Assembly (NCBI GenBank): GCA_041305345.1
Contig: JBFYLP010000005.1
Span: 199,496 to 263,495, forward strand
Direction of reading: 5' to 3'
DNA length: 64,000 bases
DNA from: JACRGC01 sp041305345
GTDB taxonomy: Archaea > Micrarchaeota > Micrarchaeia > Norongarragalinales > SBBD01
This document shows, in pieces, positions 24,420 to 32,684 of the stretch. Numbering within the stretch: position 1 is the first letter of the stretch; each line of letters starts with the position of its first letter. Below the pieces are notes generated by a model, which did not search any database, was not told where the DNA came from, and saw only the letters and a program-made list of their open reading frames with translations. The position numbers were made by a program, and so were the translations under genes.

Positions 24420-24911
24420 ATGCTCAAGGTCGGTGACAAGGCGCCTGATTTTTCGCTGAAAGGAAGCGATGGGAAAGGCCATTCGCTAAAAAAATTGGCT
24501 GGAAAGAAGGTCGTGCTCTTTTTCTACCCGAAGGACAATACGCCAGGATGCACCATCGAAGGATGCGCATTTAGGGATAATGCAATAGGCTTTCGGGAAA
24601 AGGGCGCGGTCGTGCTCGGGGTTAGCGCGGATTCCGTGGAGTCGCATCGGAAATTTGCCGGAAGGTTCAGGTTCAATTTTCCGCTGCTCTCGGATTTGGG
24701 CGGGAAGATAAGCAGGAAATACGGAGTTTGGAAGGAGAAGAATTTCCTTGGGAAAAAATACTTCGGGATCAGCAGGAGCACTTTCATAATAGATGCAAAT
24801 GGGCGCATTGCAGCCGCATTTTACGACGTGAACCCGCTAGGCCACGCGTCGGCTGTGCTGAATGCGGTTGCAATCATACGCGCCGGAGGCAAAGGGGGTA
24901 GGAAAGGGTGA
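24420..24911 (+). CDS. Peroxiredoxin, PrxQ/Bcp type
   Basis: 163 residues from ATG 24420, preceded by GGGGTGGG. The peroxidatic Cys lies in NTPGCTIEGCAFRDN, and a second Cys five residues on is the resolving Cys typical of PrxQ. It reduces H2O2 and organic peroxides with thioredoxin-like donors. A TATA box (CGAATATAAAGCGG, ~24375-24388) predicts a start at ~24410. Its stop overlaps the methyltransferase start (GTGA), so the two are translated together. It lies at the head of a stretch rich in oxidative-stress genes (SOD, HxlR, Suf). Confidence 0.92.
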   Translation: MLKVGDKAPDFSLKGSDGKGHSLKKLAGKKVVLFFYPKDNTPGCTIEGCAFRDNAIGFREKGAVVLGVSADSVESHRKFAGRFRFNFPLLSDLGGKISRKYGVWKEKNFLGKKYFGISRSTFIIDANGRIAAAFYDVNPLGHASAVLNAVAIIRAGGKGGRKG

Positions 24912-25477
24912 AGCCGCTTTTTTCCAAACGGATCGAGTCATTGCTTTGGGAGATGGAAAAATACTCCCGGGCGCACAAGAAGGTTTGGAGCATCCCGGCG
25001 GATGAGGCGAGATTCCTTTACCTCATTACGGCCTTGAAAAAGCCAAAATCAATACTTGAGGTAGGGACGTCAATTGGCTATTCAACGATTTGGCTGGGGC
25101 TTGGCGCAAGGGAATTTGGGGGGAGAATAACGACGCTCGAGAACGACCCAAAAAAGATACGGATGGCAAGGGAAAATTTCAGGCGCGCGGGATTGGCCAG
25201 GGCCATAACCGTGATCCCTGGCGATGCATCCTCAACGCTTAGGACACTTGGCGGAAAATACGATTTGGTGTTCCTCGATGCAATCAAGCAGGAGTACCGC
25301 AAGTATTTGGATCTAATTTATCCGCGGCTTGCAAGGGATGCGGTTGTGCTTGCGGATAATGCGGGCGACCTTGGGCACCTGATGCGGGATTACCTTCATT
25401 TCGTTCGGGAGGGGGGAAAATTCCATTCCACATTCGTGCCTGTTGGAAATGGAATTGAGCTGAGCCTAAAAATCTGA
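24908..25477 (+). CDS. SAM-dependent O-methyltransferase family protein
   Basis: 189 residues, GTG start overlapping the peroxiredoxin stop. It matches the O-methyltransferase (COMT-like) class: SAM-binding loop ILEVGTSIGYSTIWLGLGA, acidic strand end ITTLENDPKKIRMARENF, and the metal/active-site block DLVFLDAIKQEYRKYLD followed by VLADNAG. The substrate is unknown. Coupling to a peroxiredoxin is unexpected for a catechol-type methyltransferase and may indicate detoxification of a quinone or catechol product (inference). Confidence 0.8.
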   Translation: MKPLFSKRIESLLWEMEKYSRAHKKVWSIPADEARFLYLITALKKPKSILEVGTSIGYSTIWLGLGAREFGGRITTLENDPKKIRMARENFRRAGLARAITVIPGDASSTLRTLGGKYDLVFLDAIKQEYRKYLDLIYPRLARDAVVLADNAGDLGHLMRDYLHFVREGGKFHSTFVPVGNGIELSLKI

Positions 25478-25490
25478 ACTGCGAACGCAT

Positions 25491-26081
25491 TCAGGTTGCA
25501 TCTTCATGCCGCTTCTGCACGACGCCCCAATCAATGGCCTTCATGAAAGCGGAGATGTAATCCGCCCTCTTTGTTCCGTAATCGAGCATGAACGCGTGCT
25601 CGAAAACATCGATGTTCAGGAGCGGGATTGCGCCGGCCAAATGGCCCGCATCGTGCTCATTCACCCAAATGTTTAGCAGCCGCCTTTCCTGCGAATCCAA
25701 ACAGAGAATCGCCCACCCGATGCCCCTGCTTGATGCCGTGGCACGGAAATCCGCCTCCCAGTTTTCATACGAGCCGAAATCTGAAATGATCCCGCTCATA
25801 AGGCTTGAGCTCCCCTCGGGCTTCGCCCCCCCTTTCCCCATTGCGCCAAAATAATATTCGTGCAGACGCATCCCGTTGAATTCCCAGCCGAACCTGCGCT
25901 TAAGCTCGGCAAATTCGGGGGCCGAGGCCTTTCCGTCTTTTTGCAGGAAAGCCAATGCTTCGCTTAATTTGTTGGTGTTGTTCACGTACCCCTGGTACAG
26001 CGTGAAATGCGTCCTTAGCGCGTTGTCGCTAAACCCCTCGGTTCCCAATAAATGATCGAAATTCTTCGCCGCATATGCCAC
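25491..26081 (-). CDS. Fe/Mn superoxide dismutase
   Basis: 196 residues. Metal ligands are visible: His25 (LRTHFTLYQGYV), His74 (MRLHEYYFGAM), and Asp/His in NIDVFEHAFMLDYG near 158-162. The enzyme converts superoxide to O2 and H2O2, the latter a substrate of the nearby peroxiredoxin. Fe versus Mn preference cannot be decided from these residues. A TATA-like AGTTTATTAATGC on the minus strand (~26133-26145) suggests transcription from ~26113. It is divergent from an HxlR regulator. Confidence 0.9.
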   Translation of the reverse strand: MAYAAKNFDHLLGTEGFSDNALRTHFTLYQGYVNNTNKLSEALAFLQKDGKASAPEFAELKRRFGWEFNGMRLHEYYFGAMGKGGAKPEGSSSLMSGIISDFGSYENWEADFRATASSRGIGWAILCLDSQERRLLNIWVNEHDAGHLAGAIPLLNIDVFEHAFMLDYGTKRADYISAFMKAIDWGVVQKRHEDAT

Positions 26082-26145
26082 TCATACCACCCAATTCCCC
26101 ATTTTCAACTTCCGCTCTTGAATAATCCGGGAGCATTAATAAACT

Positions 26146-26162
26146 AGTATGTTTTTAATACT
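26146..26162. promoter_or_regulatory. Inverted repeat around the HxlR gene TATA box (operator candidate)
   Basis: AGTAT-GTTTTTA-ATACT spans the TATA-like GTTTTTAATACT upstream of the HxlR-type gene, next to the divergent SOD promoter. Binding here would block TBP access, so autorepression by the HxlR protein is a reasonable guess. Confidence 0.45.
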
Positions 26163-26182
26163 GATGTTTAAGGGGGGGTGGG

Positions 26183-26488
26183 ATGATGCATAATTGCGCA
26201 ATGAATGAGTGCCCCGTCGTGGGGCTTGTCGATATGCTCGAGAAGAAATGGGCCCTTAGGATAGTGAAGGAAATTTACGAGGGCAACACGCGCTTCAACG
26301 TTTTGAAGAGGCGGATGAAGGGCGTGACTGCAGCAGTCCTGAGCAAGCGCCTAAGGGAGCTGGAAGAAGGGGGCATTGTCACCCGGAAGGTACTGAAAAA
26401 AAAGCCGCTTGAAGTGGAATACAAGCTAGGGAAGGGCGCAAGGCACCTGATGGAATGCTGGCACAAACACAGGGGCAGCCGCAATTGA
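26183..26488 (+). CDS. HxlR-family winged-helix regulator
   Basis: 101 residues, after a strong G-run leader (GGGGGGTGGG). HxlR features are NECPVVGLVDMLEKKWALRIV and the wing region SKRLRELEEGGIVTRKV followed by EVEYKLGKGA. Cys5, Cys10 and one near residue 94 are available; the Cys before Pro-Val is the redox-sensing residue in known HxlR regulators. It precedes sufC by 9 bases, so it is probably the first gene of the suf operon and may tie Fe-S assembly and the divergent SOD to redox state (inference). The second ATG (26186) is also possible. Confidence 0.85.
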   Translation: MMHNCAMNECPVVGLVDMLEKKWALRIVKEIYEGNTRFNVLKRRMKGVTAAVLSKRLRELEEGGIVTRKVLKKKPLEVEYKLGKGARHLMECWHKHRGSRN

Positions 26489-26497
26489 GGGGATTTG

Positions 26498-27247
26498 ATG
26501 CATACTCTTGAAATTTCGGACCTACACGTATCCGTTGAAGGCAAAACCATACTGAAGGGCATTTCGCTCACTCTGAAACAGGGGGAAATCCACGCGATGA
26601 TGGGCCCCAACGGAAGCGGGAAGAGCACACTTGGGAATGCGCTCATGGGCAACCCCAGATACAAGGTGGAGAGGGGCAATATCCTGCTCGATGGGGAGGA
26701 TATCACGCACTTAAAGCCGGACGAGAGGGCCGCAAAGGGGCTGTTCCTTGCCTTCCAATACCCGGCAGAGATTTCCGGAGTTAGTCTTGGTTATTTCCTT
26801 CGCAGCGCATACAAAGCGGTGCACCCCAAAAGCAGCCTTTCCGTTATGGAATTCCACAAACTCCTCCTCGGGAAGATGAAGCTGCTTGGGATGGATAGGA
26901 AATTCGCGGACCGGTACCTGAACGAGGGCTTTTCCGGCGGCGAGAAGAAGCGTAGCGAAATCCTTCAGCTTGCGCTGCTGCAGCCAAAATTCGCGCTTCT
27001 TGATGAGACCGACTCGGGCCTTGACATCGATGCTTTAAGGAAGGTGTCGGAAGGCATCAACAAGGTTGCGGGAGGGGAGATGGGGATACTGCTAATCACG
27101 CATTACCAGCGCATCCTGCGTTATGTGAAGCCAAATTGCGTGCATGTGCTGATTGATGGGAGAATCGTAAAATCAGGTGGCAGGGAGCTTGCCGATGAGC
27201 TTGAGGAGAAAGGATATGATCACCTGATACGGGGTGGCAAGGGATGA
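26498..27247 (+). CDS. sufC: SufC, ATPase of the Fe-S cluster scaffold
   Basis: 249 residues from ATG 26498. It is an ABC-type ATPase without membrane domain: Walker A GPNGSGKST, Q-loop LAFQYP, the Suf-type signature FSGGEKKRSEILQ, Walker B FALLDETDSGLD. SufC forms a complex with SufB and SufD and drives conformational changes that allow cluster assembly. Its stop overlaps the sufB start by four bases. An in-frame TTG one codon upstream is less likely. Confidence 0.95.
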   Translation: MHTLEISDLHVSVEGKTILKGISLTLKQGEIHAMMGPNGSGKSTLGNALMGNPRYKVERGNILLDGEDITHLKPDERAAKGLFLAFQYPAEISGVSLGYFLRSAYKAVHPKSSLSVMEFHKLLLGKMKLLGMDRKFADRYLNEGFSGGEKKRSEILQLALLQPKFALLDETDSGLDIDALRKVSEGINKVAGGEMGILLITHYQRILRYVKPNCVHVLIDGRIVKSGGRELADELEEKGYDHLIRGGKG

Positions 27248-28704
27248 GCAGCCTGCCAGACATCCGTGAAACTTACGCGGAAAAATACGGCTTCCGAACC
27301 AATACGAAGAACACGTTCGAGATAGATGGCGGGATATCCGAGAAGACCGTGATGGAAATTTCATCCGTGAAAAAAGAGCCGGAGTGGCTTACGAAATTCA
27401 GGTCGGATTCCTACTCGTTTTTCAGGAAAAAGCCCCTGCCTTCCTGGGGGCCAGACCTCTCTTCAATAAACTTCGACGACATCGCGTATTATGTAAAGCC
27501 AACCGAATACCAGCAGAATGACTGGAATGACGTCCCTGCGGAAATCAAGGACACCTTCGAAAAGCTCGGGGTCCCCGAAGCGGAAAGGAAGTTCCTCGCG
27601 GGAGTTGGCGCGCAATTCGAGAGCGAGAACGTGTACCATTCCTTGCAGAAACGGCTCCACGAGCTGGGCGTCGTGTTCACCGATCCCGATACCGCGCTGA
27701 ACCCCACCGATGGAAAAATCGAAAAGTTGGGGTTGGAGAAGGAAAGGATGATGAATGCGTCCGCCCATTTCAGGAGGTGGTTTTCGAAAATCGTGCCGAA
27801 GGAGGACAATAAATTCGCGTCGCTGAATTCGGCAGTCTTCTCCGGGGGCTCGTTCATATACATCCCCCCGAACGTGGAAGTGGACCTGCCGCTCCAGGCA
27901 TATTTTCGGATCAACAAGGAGAACATGGGCCAGTTCGAGCGCACCCTTATAATCGCTGACGAGGGCAGCAAGGTGCATTACATAGAAGGCTGCAGTGCGC
28001 CGCAGTACAGGGGTAACAGGCATTCCCTGCATACTGCCGTAGTCGAGATCGTTGCGATGCGGAATGCGAAGGTGAGGTATACGACATTGCAGAATTGGTC
28101 GGATAACGTTTACAACCTGGTTACGAAAAGGGCATTCGCGTACGAGGGGGCGTATGTGGAGTGGCTCGATGCAAATATCGGCAGCAGGGTAACCATGAAA
28201 TACCCAAGCGTCTACCTGCTTGGAGAGAATTCGCGTGCGGACATATTATCGGTTGCTTACGCAGGCAAGGGCCAGGTCCAGGATGCCGGAGGGAAGGCGG
28301 TGCATTTGGCGCCCAACACTGCGAGCAAAATCATCTCCAAATCGGTGAGCAAGGATGGCGGGAAGTGCACTTACAGGGGGCTTTTGCATATCGGAAAAAA
28401 GGCCGCGAATGCGAAGAGCACCGTGCGGTGCGACGCGCTCCTGATGGATGGCCTTTCGAAAACGGACACCGTCCCCTACAACGAAGTAGAGAACGATTCC
28501 GCAACCATCACGCACGAGGCAAGCGTTGGCAAAATCGGAGAGGAGCTGATATTTTACCTCATGAGCAGGGGGCTTAGCGAGCAGCAGGCGCTTGGAATGA
28601 TCGTGAATGGGTTCCTTGAAATATTCACAAAGGAGCTTCCGATGGAGTATGCGGTCGAGTTCAACAGGCTTATACAGCTCGAGATGGCAGGCGCGGTTGG
28701 CTAA
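27244..28704 (+). CDS. sufB: SufB, Fe-S cluster assembly scaffold
   Basis: 486 residues, ATG overlapping the sufC stop. The SufB-type beta-helix core is clear (ADEGSKVHYIEGCSAPQ, VRYTTLQNWSDNVYNLVTKRA, and the conserved Cys in STVRCDALLMDG, then the C-terminal MSRGLSEQQALGMIVNGF). It holds the nascent cluster with SufC and SufD. The N-terminal EPEWLTKFRSDSYSFF is the usual SufB lead. Next to sufD, from which it is separated by 68 bases to the preferred start. Confidence 0.95.
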   Translation: MSSLPDIRETYAEKYGFRTNTKNTFEIDGGISEKTVMEISSVKKEPEWLTKFRSDSYSFFRKKPLPSWGPDLSSINFDDIAYYVKPTEYQQNDWNDVPAEIKDTFEKLGVPEAERKFLAGVGAQFESENVYHSLQKRLHELGVVFTDPDTALNPTDGKIEKLGLEKERMMNASAHFRRWFSKIVPKEDNKFASLNSAVFSGGSFIYIPPNVEVDLPLQAYFRINKENMGQFERTLIIADEGSKVHYIEGCSAPQYRGNRHSLHTAVVEIVAMRNAKVRYTTLQNWSDNVYNLVTKRAFAYEGAYVEWLDANIGSRVTMKYPSVYLLGENSRADILSVAYAGKGQVQDAGGKAVHLAPNTASKIISKSVSKDGGKCTYRGLLHIGKKAANAKSTVRCDALLMDGLSKTDTVPYNEVENDSATITHEASVGKIGEELIFYLMSRGLSEQQALGMIVNGFLEIFTKELPMEYAVEFNRLIQLEMAGAVG

Positions 28705-28772
28705 ATCCGATCCCGGCTTTAGGAAAAAAATGATAGGGCACCACGAACGTGTGGAAAAAAATGGAGGGGGAA

Positions 28773-30071
28773 ATGGACACATTCCAAATGAAAATCGGCG
28801 AGAAGGAAATTGAGGCGCTCTCAAAGGCGCATCAGGAGCCAAAATGGCTTTTGCGCTACAGGCTCGAATCCCTAAGCCTGTTCCGAAAGCTCCCGCTGGA
28901 GGAGACAGGGCTTTATGCAAAGTATACGGATGCATCCCGGATCAACTGGAAGAGGCTATGTCTCCCAAAAAAGGAGGGAAGGCAAGGCATTTCCCAGGGG
29001 GCACGGCCCGTCAGATCTGCAGCCGCCTCGGATGAAGGCGCCCTTGTTTGCAGCATCCATGCGGCGATAGATAAGCAGCCTTCGAAGATGCGGCCGCTAT
29101 TCAAGACGCCATCTACCAAGCTGGAGGCCCTGAGTGGCGCCTTCTTTACGAATGGAATTTTCATATGCATCCCTGAAAATACCGCCCTCAAGGATCCGGT
29201 TCGGATTGCGGGAGGCGCGAGCGGGAAGGATTTGCTCTCTGCAAGTAAAAGCCTCATCCTTATGGAAAGGAACAGCAGCGCCACCATTTGTGAGGAGGGA
29301 ATTTCAAATCCGGATGCAAGCGGCCTTGTGAGCAGCCACACTGGCATCAAGGTGGGGAATGCGGCTAAGTTAAGGCATGATTTCCTTAGTTCGTCGGCCC
29401 CGAAGCTGTCGGTTTTCTGCAGCAGGAAGGTTGAAATCGGCAAGGATGCGTCCGCATCCTTCTGGAGCGGCCGTTTCGGTGGGCTGCAAACGATTGCAAG
29501 GCACGAATGCAAAATTGTGGGGGATGGGGGCTGCGCTGAGGACCACAAATTCGTTGCCGGCAGCGAGGAGGAAACATTCGATGTTGCTTCAAACATCACC
29601 CACGAGGGAAGGAACACCCGCGGCAAGACCGTGCTTAGGGGAATGCTAAGGGGCAACTCAAGCGCATTGCTTAGGGGAATGGTCGCAATCGGGAAGGGGG
29701 CTGTTGGCACAAATTCATATATGGCTGGCCATTCGATGCTGCTTGACATAGGCGCATCATCGGACATCGTGCCCGGCCTTAGGATTGAAAATAACGAGGT
29801 AAAGGCGACCCATTCGGCATCGGTTTCCCAGATAGATGAGGCGCAGCTCTTTTACCTTATGAGCCGCGGCTTCACGGAAAAGGAGGCAAAAAAAATGATC
29901 GCCGAAGGGTTCCTCTCACCAGTGCTAGCCCAAATGCATTCAGGAGAGCTCGCCTCCAGGCTTAAGCACATTTTCAGGGAAAAATGGGGGGGCGGGGCAT
30001 ATCTCGACACGTGGATGCCAAGCGGCAGGGGCAAGAATGAGGGTTTTGAGGGCCATTACAAATACAGGTAA
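28773..30071 (+). CDS. sufD: SufD, partner of SufB
   Basis: 432 residues from ATG 28773, chosen because GGAGG lies five bases upstream; in-frame GTG 28749 and ATG 28761 are alternatives. The C-terminal half matches the SufB/D beta-helix (SSDIVPGLRIENNEVKATHSA, then LFYLMSRGFTEKEAKKMIAEGF). The first ~150 residues are divergent. SufD forms the SufBC2D scaffold, needed for iron entry. It belongs to the sufC-B-D run. Confidence 0.88.
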   Translation: MDTFQMKIGEKEIEALSKAHQEPKWLLRYRLESLSLFRKLPLEETGLYAKYTDASRINWKRLCLPKKEGRQGISQGARPVRSAAASDEGALVCSIHAAIDKQPSKMRPLFKTPSTKLEALSGAFFTNGIFICIPENTALKDPVRIAGGASGKDLLSASKSLILMERNSSATICEEGISNPDASGLVSSHTGIKVGNAAKLRHDFLSSSAPKLSVFCSRKVEIGKDASASFWSGRFGGLQTIARHECKIVGDGGCAEDHKFVAGSEEETFDVASNITHEGRNTRGKTVLRGMLRGNSSALLRGMVAIGKGAVGTNSYMAGHSMLLDIGASSDIVPGLRIENNEVKATHSASVSQIDEAQLFYLMSRGFTEKEAKKMIAEGFLSPVLAQMHSGELASRLKHIFREKWGGGAYLDTWMPSGRGKNEGFEGHYKYR

Positions 30072-30084
30072 TCAATTGGAGATG

Positions 30085-30094
30085 TTTATAAAAG
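30085..30094 (+). promoter_or_regulatory. TATA box upstream of sufS
   Basis: TTTATAAAAG in the 69-base sufD-sufS gap predicts initiation near 30115, so sufS-sufU can be transcribed separately from the HxlR-sufCBD message. Confidence 0.45.
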
Positions 30095-30140
30095 ATTGAA
30101 AATAGAATGAAATGGCTTTTTTTACGAAAGTGGTAAAAAT

Positions 30141-31364
30141 ATGTTCGAATCCTTGAAACTGAAGGCGGATTTTCCTACTTTGAAGAGGCAGATCCGCGGG
30201 AAGCCGCTAGTCTACCTAGATACGGCCGCAACGTCGCAAAGGCCTATGCAGGTCATCAATGCGATGCTCGATTACTTCAACAATTACAATGCGAGCGTCC
30301 ATCGGGGGATCTACACAATATCCGAGGAGGCGACCGCGAGTTATGAGAAAGCGAGGGAAAAAATCGCCAAATTCATCAACGCAAAGCCCCGGGAGATAGT
30401 ATTCGTCAGGAATGCGACCGAAGCCATCAATTTGGTCGCTTATTCGTACGGGAACGCAAACATCAACTCCGGCGATTCCATCCTTATCACCCAAATGGAG
30501 CACCATTCGAATTTGCTGCCCTGGCAGCAGCTCGTGAAAAGGAAGGGGGCGGAGCTGCTCTACACAATGGTTACGGATGAAGGGCTCCTCAAAATGGGCG
30601 AGTTCGATGAACACCTGAATAGGAAGCCTAAAATTGTTGCGTTCACGCACGCATCGAATGTTCTTGGCACTATCAATCCGGTAAAGGAAATGGTGAAAAA
30701 AGCCAACGATGCAGGTGCAGCTGTCCTGGTGGATGGAGCGCAGGCTGCTCCGCATATGAAGGTGGATGTGAAAGCGCTGGATTGCGACTTTTATGCGTTC
30801 TCAGGGCATAAGATGATGGGCCCAACTGGTGCAGGGGTGCTGTATGCAAAGGAGGGAATGCTAGAAAGGATGGAGCCGTTCCTGGTTGGAGGCTCGATGA
30901 TAAGGGAGGTGGAACTGCAAAGCGCCAAATGGGCCGAGATTCCGCAGAAATTCGAGGCTGGCACGCCGGATATTGCTAGCGCAATAGGCTTGGGTGCCGC
31001 CGTAGATTACCTGGACGGATTGGGAATGGGCGATGTTCGGGAACACGAAATCGCGCTTACTAAATATACCCTTGGGAAGCTATCGCAATTCAAGGATATT
31101 AGGATTTTCGGGCCGATGGATGCGGAGAAGAAGGGGGGCGTCATCGCCTTTTACATCAATGGCGTGCATCCGCACGATGCTGCAGCGCTGCTGGATGAGC
31201 AGGGGATCGCAGTTAGGGCGGGCCACCATTGCGCGCACCCGCTGATGCGCAAATTCGACGTTCCGGCAACGTTGAGGGCAAGCTTCTATGTTTACAACGA
31301 CAAGCAGGACATTGATAGGTTCATTGAAGCCCTGAAAATGGCCGAAATGGTTTTAAAGAAGTGA
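30141..31364 (+). CDS. sufS: SufS-type cysteine desulfurase
   Basis: 407 residues, a PLP enzyme taking sulfur from cysteine to alanine plus a persulfide. The PLP Lys lies in FYAFSGHKMMGPTG, the class V aminotransferase start in VYLDTAATSQRP, and the catalytic Cys in RAGHHCAHPLM, with the SufS-type ending. It passes sulfur to the following SufU-type protein or to SufB. It may also feed LipA and thiol steps of the Lar pathway indirectly (inference). Confidence 0.95.
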   Translation: MFESLKLKADFPTLKRQIRGKPLVYLDTAATSQRPMQVINAMLDYFNNYNASVHRGIYTISEEATASYEKAREKIAKFINAKPREIVFVRNATEAINLVAYSYGNANINSGDSILITQMEHHSNLLPWQQLVKRKGAELLYTMVTDEGLLKMGEFDEHLNRKPKIVAFTHASNVLGTINPVKEMVKKANDAGAAVLVDGAQAAPHMKVDVKALDCDFYAFSGHKMMGPTGAGVLYAKEGMLERMEPFLVGGSMIREVELQSAKWAEIPQKFEAGTPDIASAIGLGAAVDYLDGLGMGDVREHEIALTKYTLGKLSQFKDIRIFGPMDAEKKGGVIAFYINGVHPHDAAALLDEQGIAVRAGHHCAHPLMRKFDVPATLRASFYVYNDKQDIDRFIEALKMAEMVLKK

Positions 31365-31412
31365 TCCGGTGCAAGTAATGGCACTGGGAGTTAAGCAATT
31401 TGGGATGAAACC

Positions 31413-31793
31413 ATGGATTTGTACCGCGAGAACGTCCTCGACCACTACAAGAACCCCCGCAATTACGGGAGCATGGGTTCGCCTACTGTGAAATTCAAGG
31501 ATTCGAATCCCTACTGCGGGGACGAGCTGGAGTTCTCATTGAAAATCGAGACGGGGAAGATTACGGATGTAAAATTCCACGGGACCGGCTGCGCGATCTC
31601 GCAGGCGAGCGCTTCAATGCTTTCGGAGAAGCTTATTGGGATGATACTTGCTGATGCGATGAAATTGGGCAAGGAAGAGATGCAGAAATGGCTGGGAGTG
31701 AAACTCACGCCCACCAGATTGAAATGCGCCCTCTTGCCCTTAATGATTGCGAAGGCTGCGATTGCTGAATTTAATGAGAAGAAGCAGAAATAA
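31413..31793 (+). CDS. sufU: SufU/IscU-like scaffold or sulfur-transfer protein
   Basis: 126 residues. Three conserved Cys are present: NPYCGDE, TGCAISQASASMLSE, LKCALLP. The insert between the second and third motif is short; SufU proteins have an insert and IscU proteins a His in the LKHC region, so the Suf-linked context supports SufU-type sulfur transfer from SufS. It is the last gene of the suf region. Confidence 0.88.
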   Translation: MDLYRENVLDHYKNPRNYGSMGSPTVKFKDSNPYCGDELEFSLKIETGKITDVKFHGTGCAISQASASMLSEKLIGMILADAMKLGKEEMQKWLGVKLTPTRLKCALLPLMIAKAAIAEFNEKKQK

Positions 31794-31897
31794 TGGCGCA
31801 TGGCCGATAAGCTCTTCGGTTGTTCCATATTACTGAACAATCGTTCTGAATAGTAGAACATTCTGCAAGGATGCAAGATAAAACGGTAAAAATAGTG

Positions 31898-31925
31898 CTA
31901 AAAAAGAAAAATAAGAAAAAGGATA
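31898..31925 (-). terminator. T-rich terminator after the small zinc protein gene
   Basis: On the minus strand the bases read as T-runs (CCTTTTTCTTATTTTTCTTTTTTAG) within 10 bases of the stop of the 49-residue zinc protein, the usual archaeal intrinsic termination signal. Confidence 0.45.
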
Positions 31926-31931
31926 GGGAAC

Positions 31932-32081
31932 CTAGGCCTTTCCTAGGATCTTGAACATCTTGGTGCCGCACTTCTCGCACGTGCCCTTGGCGGCCTTCAT
32001 GCCGTTCTTCATGACGACTTCCTTCACATCCTTCATTTCCCTTTCCGCCTTGCACTTCATGCATCGTCCTTTCATTGCCAT
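31932..32081 (-). CDS. 49-residue zinc-ribbon protein (DUF5679-like)
   Basis: ATG 32081 has an excellent ribosome-binding sequence (AGAGGTGA). The product begins MAMKGRCMKCKAEREM, has CxxC at 7-10 and CEKCG at 35-39, and ends KMFKILGKA. This matches the DUF5679 pattern of tiny two-CxxC ribbons widespread in DPANN and candidate-phyla genomes. A TATA-like CCTTTTTAATCCC lies upstream. The function is unknown; zinc binding and RNA or ribosome association are guesses from size and charge. Confidence 0.75.
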   Translation of the reverse strand: MAMKGRCMKCKAEREMKDVKEVVMKNGMKAAKGTCEKCGTKMFKILGKA

Positions 32082-32186
32082 AACCGTTCACCTCTGTAGA
32101 AACAGATGGAAAATTGAGGGAATAAGGGATTAAAAAGGTGCTAGAAGAAGCAAAATTGCCGCATCCTGGTCTTTTTTGAACCAGTA

Positions 32187-32684
32187 TTAGATCAGCATAA
32201 CGCAAAAAATCAGCAGGAGAAGCAAGGCTAGCGCTCCACAAATCGCAAGGAGGGGCTTACGCAATTTTTCATAATACTTTACGATGAGGCAGGATAAAAG
32301 GTACATATAAAGCAGTTTGAATGGAAGTGAAAAATAGAAGGCGATGACGAATTCATTGCAAAAATCAGCAGTAGTATAAGCCGTAACTGCGGAATAGCCG
32401 CATTCTGCAAGAAATTCGAATCCTCCGGTCAATAAGGGCGCAAGCATGAAAAAACCGGGAAGCGTAAGGATGAAAGCGGGAAACATAAAGAGGGTAAAAA
32501 CAAGCCGGTAAGCCGCCGAAATATTGTCAAAAAAAGGATGCATCAGCAAATTTGCCACTAAGATGTAGAGCAAAAGGACGGAGAAAACCTTGCCTTTGAA
32601 AATATTGGGCGTGAGAAATTCCCGCAAATCGAACCCCTTCTTTGTTTCCTTTTTTAGATCGGATTTCATAAAATCACTCGTCAA
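32187..32684 (-). CDS. Membrane protein, third paralogue of a tandem family (no ectodomain)
   Basis: 165 residues, four hydrophobic segments (VLLLYILVANLLM, LVFTLFMFPAFILTLPGFFML, FKLLYMYLLSCLIV, LLAICGALALLLLLIF). The start MTSDFMKSDLKKETKKGFD and the KGFDLREFLTP block match the other two genes. It stops where the others continue into a Cys-rich domain. Its ATG overlaps the stop of the upstream paralogue by four bases. Confidence 0.6.
   Translation of the reverse strand: MTSDFMKSDLKKETKKGFDLREFLTPNIFKGKVFSVLLLYILVANLLMHPFFDNISAAYRLVFTLFMFPAFILTLPGFFMLAPLLTGGFEFLAECGYSAVTAYTTADFCNEFVIAFYFSLPFKLLYMYLLSCLIVKYYEKLRKPLLAICGALALLLLLIFCVMLI

Noticed and set aside
28246..28935. Open frame of 229 residues on the minus strand
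   Set aside because: Antisense shadow of SufB and SufD, which have clear motifs.
31500..31515. GGATTCGAATCC, tRNA T-arm-like
   Set aside because: It lies in sufU coding sequence, with no cloverleaf around it.
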